DNA of 64,000 nucleotides from Ruminococcus sp. (GTDB lineage Bacteria; Bacillota; Clostridia; Oscillospirales; Ruminococcaceae): contig JAUNOG010000004.1 of NCBI GenBank assembly GCA_030531185.1, positions 1 through 64,000 on the forward strand, read 5' to 3'. A program made the translations under genes and the position numbers. The first letter of the stretch is position 1, and every line of letters starts with the position of its first letter. Under the pieces are notes generated by a model. The model was not told where the DNA came from and searched no databases. It was given only the letters and a program-made list of their open reading frames with translations. This document shows positions 25,646-33,499 of the stretch, piece by piece.

Positions 25646-26335
25646 TCATTCACCTTGTTTTTTCGGCAGTGAAAGCTTTTTGACCACTGCAAGAAAATAA
25701 TGTCCGATCACTGCGAAAAGTCCCATAATTGCGGCATAATTGAGCAGAAAAGCTATCAGTGGCTCGCTCATATCAAAGAACACGAACTGAGTTTTCAAAA
25801 GCATATAGTCTGCAATTCCGCGCTTGATAAATGCATATATCCCATAACCTGCGACAATGGCGGCAAGCGCCTTAAAAACAATACTACGGATATTTGACTT
25901 TTTCACCTTTGTCATTTTCCTGATCATACCCATTATGAAATTCCAGTGCATACCCAGGTGCAGAGACATAAACGCAAATCCCCAGTAGGAACACAGCATA
26001 TGTATTTTTCGTGCAAACGCTATTCCGCCCTCTATCGGCAGGAATGCGAATACATAACGCGACATTACGATACCGCTGTACATAAGTCCGAGCATACATA
26101 CAAAAACAAGTATGTTAACTGCGGTATTTACGGCTCTGACGACAGTATATTTTCCCTTAAACAGCGCGGATATCCACTTGTAATTCAATATATGGTGCAA
26201 AATGAACAGCAGGAAAATTCCCGCGCCTATCCATTCGTGAATTTCAGCTCCCGCAAGCATATATGACATAAGTATCGGCATTGCGGCAGTCATCAGAACA
26301 TCAACTATTATTTTTATTACGTTTTTCTTCTGCAT
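25646..26335 (-). CDS. DUF4405 membrane protein (cytochrome b-like)
   Basis: A 229-residue protein with about six helices and several histidines inside or at the ends of helices (H-E-W, H-H, H-M, L-H-L-G-M-H-W), the pattern of a DUF4405 haem-binding membrane anchor. This domain is often encoded with ApbE and is thought to pass electrons across the membrane to flavinylated partners. It is the second gene of a tight operon (45-aa peptide, this gene, apbE, NusG-II, Gx transporter). Haem binding is inferred from the His pattern. Confidence 0.85.
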   Translation of the reverse strand: MQKKNVIKIIVDVLMTAAMPILMSYMLAGAEIHEWIGAGIFLLFILHHILNYKWISALFKGKYTVVRAVNTAVNILVFVCMLGLMYSGIVMSRYVFAFLPIEGGIAFARKIHMLCSYWGFAFMSLHLGMHWNFIMGMIRKMTKVKKSNIRSIVFKALAAIVAGYGIYAFIKRGIADYMLLKTQFVFFDMSEPLIAFLLNYAAIMGLFAVIGHYFLAVVKKLSLPKKQGE

Positions 26336-26362
26336 ATCATCATCTCTTAAACTTTTTTATGA

Positions 26363-26500
26363 TTACTTGATATCGTAATCCTTTATCCACTTATCATGCC
26401 GACGTTTCATTATATGAAATTTTTCTTCAAATTCAATACAAAGTATAATAGCAATAATTATTACAAACAAAAACGCCGATATTGCAATAAGTATTTTCAT
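26363..26500 (-). CDS. 45-residue single-helix membrane peptide
   Basis: A small frame on the minus strand with a clear GGAGGT site before ATG at 26500. It encodes one strong hydrophobic helix (residues 3-22) followed by a charged cytoplasmic tail rich in K, R, E, D and H (M-K-R-R-H-D-K-W-I-K-D). It lies 27 bp upstream of the DUF4405 gene on the same strand and probably heads the operon. No family recognised; it could be a small subunit of the membrane redox complex. Confidence 0.6.
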   Translation of the reverse strand: MKILIAISAFLFVIIIAIILCIEFEEKFHIMKRRHDKWIKDYDIK

Positions 26501-26638
26501 AAGCTATACCTCCGCTTTTTCAGAATAATACTGTAGGTTACAGCTTTGCTCGATGCAGTAATATACCTCGCGGCAGAAAGAATATTATTCAGACGCTTTT
26601 AAATACCCTCTATGCCAATGCCTGAAAAAATATCTTAA

Positions 26639-27118
26639 TTACAGTCCAAGGCTTTTTATCCAGTCTATAAGATCATCTCTTGAAGCACGGTTAAGTAGTT
26701 TTCCGTCTTTCCATACCGCTGTATCGGAAACAGACGATTTAAGCTTGGCAACGGTTTCTCCCAATCCGCTTCCGCCCGACGTTGCAAAAGAAACTATTGT
26801 CTTCCCTGAAAAGTCATAGCTTTCAAGGAACGTGTTAATAATTGTCGGCGCAGTATACCACCAAATCGGAAAACCAACAAAAACAACATCATAACCGTCC
26901 ATATTATTTACCTTGTCTGCAATTGCAGGACGTGATAACGGGTCATGCATTTCAACAGTGCTCCGCGCCTTATTATCCATCCAATTAAGGTCGGCTTTTG
27001 TGTACGGAACTTCGGGCTTTATTTCATAAATATCGGCGTCGGCAGCTTTCGCCAAAGCTTTTGCAGTCTTTTCAGTTACTCCGCTTGCTGAAAAATACGC
27101 TACTAATTTGTTGTTCAT
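26639..27118 (-). CDS. Cytosolic flavodoxin
   Basis: A 159-residue flavodoxin without signal peptide. The start at 27118 is chosen because the AAAGGAG site lies 9 bp before it and overlaps the earlier ATG. The phosphate loop is compact (S-A-S-G-V-T-E-K-T), unlike the exported flavodoxins in this window. The FMN ring loops P-I-W-W-Y and T-S-G-G-S-G-L are present. It would carry electrons or act in NAD(P)H-linked reductions in the cytoplasm. Monocistronic under its own promoter with a leader of about 180 nt. Confidence 0.9.
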   Translation of the reverse strand: MNNKLVAYFSASGVTEKTAKALAKAADADIYEIKPEVPYTKADLNWMDNKARSTVEMHDPLSRPAIADKVNNMDGYDVVFVGFPIWWYTAPTIINTFLESYDFSGKTIVSFATSGGSGLGETVAKLKSSVSDTAVWKDGKLLNRASRDDLIDWIKSLGL

Positions 27119-27306
27119 AAAAAACATCTCCTTTTTATTTCACTTCGTTAAACTATTTTGAAATACGACAGCATTACTGCGGTCGTCTGCATTAATAAAC
27201 AAAATTTATGTATGAACCTTTCGTTTAACTTGATTTTTGCTAATTTATTCACCGATATTTTCGCTGAAATTCCGTACGCTGTCATACTGTGAATTTATTT
27301 TAGCAT

Positions 27307-27335
27307 ATTATACCACATTGCGCCAAACGTGTCAA
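27307..27335 (-). promoter_or_regulatory. Promoter of the cytosolic flavodoxin, long leader
   Basis: Minus-strand TTGACA (27330-27335), 17-bp spacer, TATAAT (27307-27312). The leader of about 180 nt holds a possible long-range pairing of CGACAGCA (27166-27173) with CGCTGTCA (27277-27284). No known riboswitch motif seen. Confidence 0.75.
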
Positions 27336-27461
27336 TAACTGCATAAAATCCCGATCATATATGATTGGTATAATATCAGGTATAAACTACAAGCTGAACT
27401 GCGTTTTTGATATGCAGTCACGTTTTTGCGTGTTTTTATTGCAGCTCATATTAATTAACCA

Positions 27462-27569
27462 TTATTGATTTTCGTTTAGAGGGCCGTAAAAGTAAGAAGC
27501 CGTCGCGCCGCCGTCGATAAGAAAATCTGCTCCTGTGATAAATGCGCCTTTATCGTTAAGCAGCAGTTC
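27462..27569 (-). pseudogene. C-terminal remnant of a short-chain dehydrogenase
   Basis: About 35 codons in frame on the minus strand, G-A-F-I-T-G-A-D-F-L-I-D-G-G followed by A-S-Y-F-Y-G-P-L and a stop. This is the cofactor/oligomer end of a classical SDR (the I-T-G-x-x-x-x-I-D-G-G signature). The rest of the gene is missing; upstream sequence joins the 3' side of a flavodoxin gene about 40 bp away. A deletion remnant. Confidence 0.85.
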
Positions 27570-27608
27570 TGTACATTATTTTCATTTATGTAATTATTAA
27601 GATAACGA

Positions 27609-28400
27609 CTAAAGATCAAGTCCTTTAATCCAATCATCAACTTCGCTCTGCGCACCCTCGACATCGGTATAGTAAACTGCAAGACCGTCAAGCACATTTG
27701 CTTCGGGTTCAAGCTGCCTGATAGTATTTTCCGTTTCCGAAAATCCGCTGCCGCCTGAGGTCACAAACGGAATAATCGTCTTGCCAGAGAAGTCGTATTC
27801 ATCAAAAAAGCTGTACATAGCCATAGGCATATCGAACCACCAATTCGGATAGCCAACAAATACCGTATCATATTCTTCAAAATTTTCAATATGACTCACA
27901 AGCTTGGGTCGAACATTTTCCGACTGCTCCTCCTGTCCCAGATCAACTGTTTCGTCGTAGTTTTCAGGATAGTAATATTCAGTAATGATCGAGAATGTAT
28001 CTCCGCCTGTTGCCTGACGTATATAATCTGCAATAACACCTGTATTTCCGCTCACGTTTCCGTTAACCGTAGTAATGCTTACGCTTGCGTCTGCGTCAAC
28101 ATCTTCCGACAGACCGATATTTTCCCCAAGTGAAAAATATGCGATAAGTATTTTTGAGCTTTCATTTTCTTCAGCGTCGGAATTATCGGTCTGCTCCGAT
28201 ACGCTCTGGGAGATTTCAACCGAATTTTCAGATGTGCTGTCTGAAATATTTTCCGAACCTTTTTTACTGACATCATCGGCGGAACTTACAATATCCGTTC
28301 TTTTCTGTCTGCCGCTTTCAACCGATGTTTCGTCTGACTTTCCGCAGGACGCAGCGCATAAAAGCATTAATGTAACAAGCATTGCTAAAATCTTTTTCAT
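27609..28400 (-). CDS. Exported flavodoxin lipoprotein
   Basis: A 263-residue lipoprotein (lipobox C-A-A-S-C near residue 20), a Ser/Glu-rich linker to about 90, then a flavodoxin domain. Strand 1 (I-L-I-A-Y-F-S) is followed not by a compact FMN phosphate loop but by an insert containing D-A-D-A-S-V-S, then G-N-T. The ring loops Y-P-N-W-W-F-D-M-P and S-G-G-S-G-F are normal. Flavodoxins are usually cytosolic; this one is predicted to sit on the outer face of the membrane. It is encoded directly after a 64-aa coiled protein. Confidence 0.9.
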   Translation of the reverse strand: MKKILAMLVTLMLLCAASCGKSDETSVESGRQKRTDIVSSADDVSKKGSENISDSTSENSVEISQSVSEQTDNSDAEENESSKILIAYFSLGENIGLSEDVDADASVSITTVNGNVSGNTGVIADYIRQATGGDTFSIITEYYYPENYDETVDLGQEEQSENVRPKLVSHIENFEEYDTVFVGYPNWWFDMPMAMYSFFDEYDFSGKTIIPFVTSGGSGFSETENTIRQLEPEANVLDGLAVYYTDVEGAQSEVDDWIKGLDL

Positions 28401-28405
28401 TAAAT

Positions 28406-28600
28406 TCAAGTCCTCTCTTTTTTTGATTTGGATAAAATAAAATCCACTTTGTCCAGAAGCTGCTGCTTTTCGTGTATCTCGTCCAGCAGTCCGCAGCGCA
28501 TACAGCGCAGTTTACGGATTTTTTCTTCCGTCAAGTCCCGATTGTCGTCAATTGAATTTACAAGACGTTTCAGCTCCCGTTCATCAAATTTTCCGCTCAT
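28406..28600 (-). CDS. Small coiled-coil protein of unknown function
   Basis: A 64-residue, strongly charged, probably helical protein with a C-M-R-C pair in the middle and a K-K-E-R end. AAGGAG precedes the ATG, and the gene is followed at once by the flavodoxin lipoprotein gene. Promoter and operator lie just upstream. The family is not recognised. Cytosolic; could be a regulator or partner of the flavodoxin operon. Confidence 0.65.
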   Translation of the reverse strand: MSGKFDERELKRLVNSIDDNRDLTEEKIRKLRCMRCGLLDEIHEKQQLLDKVDFILSKSKKERT

Positions 28601-28623
28601 AACAAAATCTCCTTAAATAAAAT

Positions 28624-28648
28624 AAGTGCAATCATTTTGATCACACTT
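28624..28648. promoter_or_regulatory. Interrupted palindrome at the flavodoxin-operon start site
   Basis: AAGTG (28624-28628), ATCA (28631-28634), TGAT (28638-28641) and CACTT (28644-28648) are symmetric around a 3-bp centre. The site begins 2 bp downstream of the -10 box of the minus-strand promoter, a position suited to repression. Confidence 0.55.
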
Positions 28649-28650
28649 AA

Positions 28651-28680
28651 ATTATACCGTATGTTCACTTGAATGTCCAA
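28651..28680 (-). promoter_or_regulatory. Promoter of the 64-aa protein and flavodoxin genes
   Basis: Minus-strand TTGGAC (28675-28680), 18-bp spacer, TATAAT (28651-28656). Confidence 0.7.
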
Positions 28681-28716
28681 TACTTAGTTTTCATAAGGAA
28701 TTATGCTCATCGGGCA

Positions 28717-29607
28717 TTATTCCAAAGGGTCTGAGAGACTTTTACGCATATGCCCGATAAACCTTGTCGCCGCAGGACTGAACGGCTGACTGCGTTTCCA
28801 CGCTATCACGCTGCCCACTGAAATTTCGGGATACAATGGTCTGGTTACTATTTTGTTCTTATCCCAAAGCGAAACGGAACCCTCCACCGCAAGAGAATAT
28901 CCCAGACCGTTTGAAACCATTATAGCCCCGTTTGTGGCGAGATTGCTTGTGAAAAGCACATTGAGATTTTTATAGCAGCCGCCGAACCAATTTGCTATCT
29001 CATTCTTTATGCTGTTTCTCCTAGGCAGAATGATAGGCTTATCCGCCAGATCCTTTGCCGTGACGTATTCCTTTTCTGCCAAAGGGTCGTCGGGACGCAT
29101 TAGAGCAACATAGCGTTCCTTTATGTCCAGTCGGATGTATTCGTAATTTTCAACGTTAACAGGCTCCAAAAGCAGACCGATGTCAACCAAGCCTTTGTCC
29201 ATTTGTTCCTTAACAAGATCCGCAGTAGCAGTATATATATCATAAGTCACAAGAGGATATTTTTCGCGGAATGATCTTATAAGTTCAGGCAGTTTCTGAA
29301 CTGCGAGACTTTCGCCGCAGCCGACAGTTATAGTTCCGTCTATTATTTCTTCCTGCTCGTTAAGCTCGGCTTCCGTCTTATCAACAAGAGATACTATCTC
29401 CTCAGCACGGCGGCGTAAAAGAATGCCTTCATTTGTAAGCGATATCCTTCTTGTTCCTCTTTCAAACAGTTTTACTCCAAGTTCGTCCTCCATTTGCGCA
29501 AGCTGACGGCTCAACGTGGGCTGAGTAATGTGAAGGACCTCCGCGGCTTTTGTTATGCTTTCTTCTCTTGCAACGGTAAGAAAGTAGCGAAGTACACGTA
29601 TTTCCAT
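28717..29607 (-). CDS. LysR-family transcriptional regulator
   Basis: A 296-residue LysR regulator: N-terminal winged helix with A-R-E-E-S-I-T-K-A-A-E-V-L-H-I-T-Q-P-T-L-S-R (about 14-35), then a two-lobe effector domain. It lies downstream of the CMD-cupin/MATE genes and upstream of the flavodoxin lipoprotein operon, all on the minus strand. It may act on the promoter at 31934-31962 or the flavodoxin promoter; the sequence does not decide which. Confidence 0.93.
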   Translation of the reverse strand: MEIRVLRYFLTVAREESITKAAEVLHITQPTLSRQLAQMEDELGVKLFERGTRRISLTNEGILLRRRAEEIVSLVDKTEAELNEQEEIIDGTITVGCGESLAVQKLPELIRSFREKYPLVTYDIYTATADLVKEQMDKGLVDIGLLLEPVNVENYEYIRLDIKERYVALMRPDDPLAEKEYVTAKDLADKPIILPRRNSIKNEIANWFGGCYKNLNVLFTSNLATNGAIMVSNGLGYSLAVEGSVSLWDKNKIVTRPLYPEISVGSVIAWKRSQPFSPAATRFIGHMRKSLSDPLE

Positions 29608-29711
29608 ACCTTGACCTCCCGTAATTTTTTATGGCACGATTATAACATAAAATCACAACAATGTCTGCTTTTTAATTTTTCTATGCGGGAATAACAGACT
29701 GTCGGGCGTTC

Positions 29712-31037
29712 TTATATAACCCTGATCTCTTTCCACCTGCCGCTCCTGTATCTTAAGACAAACAAAACCGACCTTGCAAGCCAGTCCATAATCATAGCTA
29801 TCCACACACCGATAACGCCTAAACCGCAGACATATCCCAGAAGATAAGCAAAACCAAGACGGCATACTATCATTGAACCTATTCCTGCATACATAGTAAA
29901 TTTAACATCGCCTGCCGCACGCAGGCTGTTATTAAGATTAAATGCTGTGGGGTGCAAAAACACTGCCATTACATTATGCATTGTAATGAGTATATAGCAG
30001 TAATGCCTTGCCTCATCCGAAAGTTCATAAAAGCTCAGAATAATAGGCATCAATAAACATATAACTGTGCCTATTATTAAAATAGAAATGTATGAGATTT
30101 TCATCAGCTTTTTTGTATAATATTCTGCCTGTCCCTTTTCTCCTGCACCTATGCATTGTCCTACAACAGTAATAATAGCAGGATTTACAGCAACAACTAC
30201 AAGTACTGCGAATTGCTGAATGCTGTTTGTTACTCCGTTAGCGGCTATCTGAGATGTTCCAAAACCGGAGATTATTCCCGTTACAAGTACTTTTCCCAGA
30301 GAAAACAAACCATTTTCAATTCCATTGGGCACTGCTATTTTCAATATCTTTCGAATTGAGTTCTTGTTCCACAAAAAAATTTCTGCCGTGGAAATATACA
30401 CCTGATTTTTGCGGTTAAATGCAAGCAGGGTCATAACGATCCCCGATACGGCTCTTGAGACGAGCGTAGGTACGGCAACTCCCACAACTCCCGCTTTTAA
30501 CACAAAAATACCTATCGCATTTCCCGATATATTGATAATATTCATCATAAGCGAAACATACATCGTAATTTTGGTTTTTCCCATTGAACGGTAAATCGCC
30601 GACGCTGAATTGTATATCCCCATAAAAAAGAACGAACCTGCTGTAATTGTCAGATAGCTGTCCGCCGCAGATATAACATCTGCTTCTGCTTCTCCATAAA
30701 GCAGATTAAGTATCGGCGTATGAAATATAAGGCAAACAGCCGAGATTGCCGCAGAGATCAGAATACTTACCGTCATAAGCTGACTTGCGGACAGATCAGC
30801 ATTTTTTTCGTCCTTACAGCCGAGATACTGCGATACTATTATTGCTCCTCCCGCTGAAACAGAAGTCAGAATGGTGATAATCATATATTCAAACATATCA
30901 ACAAGAGCAACTCCCGAGATCGCTTCTTCACCTGCATAGGAAACCATAAGAGTATCCGCCATACCGACAAGCATTACCAGCGTTTGTTCTATCACCAGCG
31001 GAATGATCAATTTTTTCAAGTCATTATTTGAAAACAA
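29712..31037 (-). CDS. MATE-family efflux protein
   Basis: A 441-residue transporter with twelve predicted helices in two halves. The family starts I-P-L-V-I-E-Q-T-L, with A-D-T-L-M-V-S-Y-A-G-E-E-A-I-S-G-V near helix 1 and G-A-G-E-K-G-Q-A-E in the second half. It exports cationic drugs or metabolites by sodium or proton antiport. Its start lies 14 bp after the CMD-cupin gene, so the two are one transcript. This suggests linked detoxification, but the substrate is unknown. Confidence 0.94.
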   Translation of the reverse strand: MFSNNDLKKLIIPLVIEQTLVMLVGMADTLMVSYAGEEAISGVALVDMFEYMIITILTSVSAGGAIIVSQYLGCKDEKNADLSASQLMTVSILISAAISAVCLIFHTPILNLLYGEAEADVISAADSYLTITAGSFFFMGIYNSASAIYRSMGKTKITMYVSLMMNIINISGNAIGIFVLKAGVVGVAVPTLVSRAVSGIVMTLLAFNRKNQVYISTAEIFLWNKNSIRKILKIAVPNGIENGLFSLGKVLVTGIISGFGTSQIAANGVTNSIQQFAVLVVVAVNPAIITVVGQCIGAGEKGQAEYYTKKLMKISYISILIIGTVICLLMPIILSFYELSDEARHYCYILITMHNVMAVFLHPTAFNLNNSLRAAGDVKFTMYAGIGSMIVCRLGFAYLLGYVCGLGVIGVWIAMIMDWLARSVLFVLRYRSGRWKEIRVI

Positions 31038-31051
31038 GCTATGACCTCCAA

Positions 31052-31795
31052 TTACGGAAGTTTATCGTATTCCTCATCGGAAACAGGTTCGCACCATTCC
31101 GTCAGGCAATTTTCCCCGGGAACCTCAACAGCTATATGACTGAACCAGCGATCCTTTTTAGCGCCGTGCCAGTGCTTGACATTCGCCGGTATTACTACAA
31201 CGTCTCCCTCTTTAAGGCTTTGCGGGTCTTTGTCCTCCTCACAGTACCAGCCCTCGCCCTCTACGCAGATAAGTATCTGTCCGCCGCCGTTCGCCGCACG
31301 GTGGATATGCCAATTGTTTCTGCACGCAGGTTCAAATGTAACATTTGCAAGAAATACTGCCGATTCGCCCTGCTTTGTAAGCGGCTTCAGATATGAATTA
31401 CCCGTAAAGTACTTTGCAAAATTAACATTCGGCTCTCCCATTCCGAACATTCCTCCGTGAAGTTCGGACGTGCTATCGCCGGCATAGACCTCCTTCGCAA
31501 TATTGAACGCCGCCCATGCGTTGGGCCAGCCTGCGTAAAAAGCGGCATGCGTGATTATCTCCGCCATTTCTTCTTTTGTTATTCCGTTGTTTTTTGCGTT
31601 AGTCATATGTGCCTTTAAAGAACTGTCGAACAGTCCCTTTCCCATAAATACACATATTGTGATAAGCGAACGGTCTCTTAAAGATAATTTATCTTCCCTT
31701 GACCACACTTGACCGAACAGCACATCGTCATTAAGCTCGGCAAATTTCGGAGCGAATTCTCCCAGCATATCTCTGCCCGCAGTTTGTTTTTTCAT
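31052..31795 (-). CDS. Carboxymuconolactone decarboxylase-cupin fusion
   Basis: A 247-residue two-domain protein. Residues about 1-115 are an AhpD/CMD-like helical domain (L-S-L-R-D-R-S-L-I-T, then K-N-N-G-I-T-K-E-E-M-A-E-I-I-T-H-A-A-F-Y-A-G-W). Residues about 140-240 are a cupin with metal ligands in H-I-H, E and H-W-H. Such fusions are frequent next to aldo/keto reductases and flavodoxins in Clostridia; the reaction is unknown. No CxxC is seen in the CMD domain, so peroxidase activity is unlikely. A truncated alcohol dehydrogenase lies just upstream in the same leader. Confidence 0.92.
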   Translation of the reverse strand: MKKQTAGRDMLGEFAPKFAELNDDVLFGQVWSREDKLSLRDRSLITICVFMGKGLFDSSLKAHMTNAKNNGITKEEMAEIITHAAFYAGWPNAWAAFNIAKEVYAGDSTSELHGGMFGMGEPNVNFAKYFTGNSYLKPLTKQGESAVFLANVTFEPACRNNWHIHRAANGGGQILICVEGEGWYCEEDKDPQSLKEGDVVVIPANVKHWHGAKKDRWFSHIAVEVPGENCLTEWCEPVSDEEYDKLP

Positions 31796-31810
31796 TTTGC
31801 ATTCCTCCTG

Positions 31811-31900
31811 TTATCTGTAAGATTTCTCGTAAATCTCAGCGCATTCGTTAAGTTTACCTGATCCGAATAAAAATCTTGTGGGTATGAAAAAATTGAACAT
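31811..31900 (-). pseudogene. N-terminal remnant of an iron-containing alcohol dehydrogenase
   Basis: 29 codons with an intact GGAGG site and ATG at 31900: M-F-N-F-F-I-P-T-R-F-L-F-G-S-G-K-L, the standard start of Fe-ADHs (compare M-N-N-F-T-F at 37960). A stop follows after about 12 more residues, and the ribosome site of the CMD-cupin gene begins directly. A deletion has removed the rest of the gene, leaving promoter and start codon to drive CMD-cupin and MATE. It could still work as a translated leader. Confidence 0.85.
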
Positions 31901-31933
31901 ATGTAATACCTCCGTAAAATTTTATCTGATTAC

Positions 31934-31962
31934 ATTATACAACGGAATTTATAATATATCAA
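31934..31962 (-). promoter_or_regulatory. Promoter of the CMD-cupin/MATE transcript
   Basis: Minus-strand TTGATA (31957-31962), 17-bp spacer, TATAAT (31934-31939). AATACTTGTATT at 31962-31973, symmetric about TT, overlaps the -35 box and may be a regulator site. Confidence 0.65.
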
Positions 31963-31999
31963 ATACTTGTATTAAATAATATATTATGCCTTTTAGGCA

Positions 32000-32176
32000 T
32001 TACTCCCACAGTAAAAGGTGTATCATAAGCGTTTCTTTGAACACAAAACTTGTCATCTTCGGGTTTGTATCGATATGCATCACAAAATACAGCGGCTCCG
32101 AAATAGTCCGCTCAAAATTCCCATAGATAAGAAAAGCATATTCCGTCGGACTGATTTTACCGATTAAAACATTTGA
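32000..32176 (-). pseudogene. Unidentified coding remnant
   Basis: About 58 open codons without a start, ending in a stop at 32000, directly downstream of the ATC-hydrolase-like gene. The peptide (I-S-P-T-E-Y-A-F-L-I-Y-G-N-F near its start) is protein-like in composition but I cannot place it. It is probably the 3' end of a lost gene, like the other fragments in this island. Confidence 0.35.
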
Positions 32177-32180
32177 TTAT

Positions 32181-32807
32181 TTATTCTCGATTGCCGGTAA
32201 TGTAATAATCGCAATACTCGCCTCCGCTTGCAATCGTCTGTTCCCTATGCAGTATGCCATGTTGAAGCGTAATCATAACATTGTCAAGTTCACACAAAAG
32301 AGGCATAAGCTCTTCCACGCCAATCTTTTTACAATATGTACATATCGGACATCTTGTAATCCTGTAATAGCAGGCATTTTCATAGGGCTGCCCCACAAAA
32401 TCAATTTTAAAGGAAGTTGGGTAAGCAGCCTCTTTTTCGGCTGTGTACCATTTTACATACTTCACAATATTCTTTTTGTTAGCTTTTTTGCCCTTATCGG
32501 TATTAAGATCTGTCATTTCAAAATACCACTTCACATAGTAAAGGCCGCGTTCCATCATAAGCTGCACCGTTTCCGGCGGTATCTGTTTTTCGCTTGCCAG
32601 ATATGGAGCAACAAAGGCAAGAGCAAAAAGCTCATTGTATGCCATTGGGTTATCCGCTCCAATATCGTCTGCCTCTTCCACCAATCTCCGATATAGGGTC
32701 TTACTCTTTTTCATTATTTCAGCCGCATAATTCTTGTCATACTTCTCCGTTAGGACCGCTTTCATAGGTTTTGAAAAGAGCCAAAAATAAAAACCGTTGT
32801 ACTTCAT
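32181..32807 (-). CDS. ATC hydrolase-like protein
   Basis: A 208-residue cytoplasmic protein matching the L-2-amino-thiazoline-4-carboxylic acid hydrolase family by its C-terminal half. This has a cysteine cluster R-C-P-I-C-T-Y-C, an L-C-E-L-D motif and the closing I-A-S-G-G-E-Y-C-D-Y. The named activity opens a thiazoline ring in cysteine formation, but most homologues are uncharacterised. Its ATG overlaps the stop of the TetR gene (ATGA), so it is the likely target of that regulator. Confidence 0.75.
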   Translation of the reverse strand: MKYNGFYFWLFSKPMKAVLTEKYDKNYAAEIMKKSKTLYRRLVEEADDIGADNPMAYNELFALAFVAPYLASEKQIPPETVQLMMERGLYYVKWYFEMTDLNTDKGKKANKKNIVKYVKWYTAEKEAAYPTSFKIDFVGQPYENACYYRITRCPICTYCKKIGVEELMPLLCELDNVMITLQHGILHREQTIASGGEYCDYYITGNRE

Positions 32808-33436
32808 AACTGATTTTCTCCATTCTGCTTATTCTCCGTATTTAAAAGTGTTACCCAACCTGCAAAGTGGTAGCACATAACAGCGCTCATATACTTTTCA
32901 GCCGCTTCTTTTCCATATCCGCCGTTTACGATCTGAAAATAACTGTGAAATTGCGAGGAAATCAAAATCCTTAGCAGATTACTGTCAACGTGTTTTTCTC
33001 CCGCTTCATCAAAGAATGTTTCGCTTTCGCAGACTTTTCTTTCAACTATTTTATCAAAAAAGCCTTCCATACTACTTCCTGCACTCCTGCACAAAAGCAA
33101 TACCGCCTCATCGTAATGTCCAAAAATAAGGCGCAGGATTGTTTCCGATTCCATTCTCATAGATTTTTCAATGTGTGTGACCAAATCATTTACAGTTTGA
33201 CGATAATACTCCTTTCTTACTGACTGAAATACTGCCTCAATTTCGGAAACTAACGGTTCAATCAACCCACAAAACAGGTCGTCTTTCGTTTTAAACCTTG
33301 TACGGATAGCTCCCACCGTTACACCGGCTTTTTCTGCTATTTTCCTCAATGATGCGTCTCGATATCCTTTCTCAAGAAACTCCGAAAAAGCCGCATTAAC
33401 GATTCTGCTGTCAAGCTCATGGTTTTTATGTGCCAT
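32804..33436 (-). CDS. TetR-family regulator
   Basis: A 210-residue TetR protein: helix-turn-helix at about 25-46 (S-L-R-K-I-A-E-K-A-G-V-T-V-G-A-I-R-T-R-F), then an all-helical ligand domain. It is the first gene of a two-gene transcript with the ATC hydrolase-like gene. A long palindrome lies 14 bp before its start and overlaps the promoter region, typical of autorepression. Confidence 0.93.
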   Translation of the reverse strand: MAHKNHELDSRIVNAAFSEFLEKGYRDASLRKIAEKAGVTVGAIRTRFKTKDDLFCGLIEPLVSEIEAVFQSVRKEYYRQTVNDLVTHIEKSMRMESETILRLIFGHYDEAVLLLCRSAGSSMEGFFDKIVERKVCESETFFDEAGEKHVDSNLLRILISSQFHSYFQIVNGGYGKEAAEKYMSAVMCYHFAGWVTLLNTENKQNGENQL

Positions 33437-33450
33437 ACATTCACTTCCTT

Positions 33451-33486
33451 TATAATTACACCATAATCGATTACAGTGTAATTATA
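33451..33486. promoter_or_regulatory. Operator for the TetR regulator
   Basis: TATAATTACAC (33451-33461) and its perfect reverse complement (33476-33486) flank a 14-bp centre that itself holds the palindrome TAATCGATTA (33463-33472). This 36-bp dyad directly upstream of the tetR start is the clearest operator in the window. Confidence 0.8.
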
Positions 33487-33499
33487 ATAGATAAAAGTT

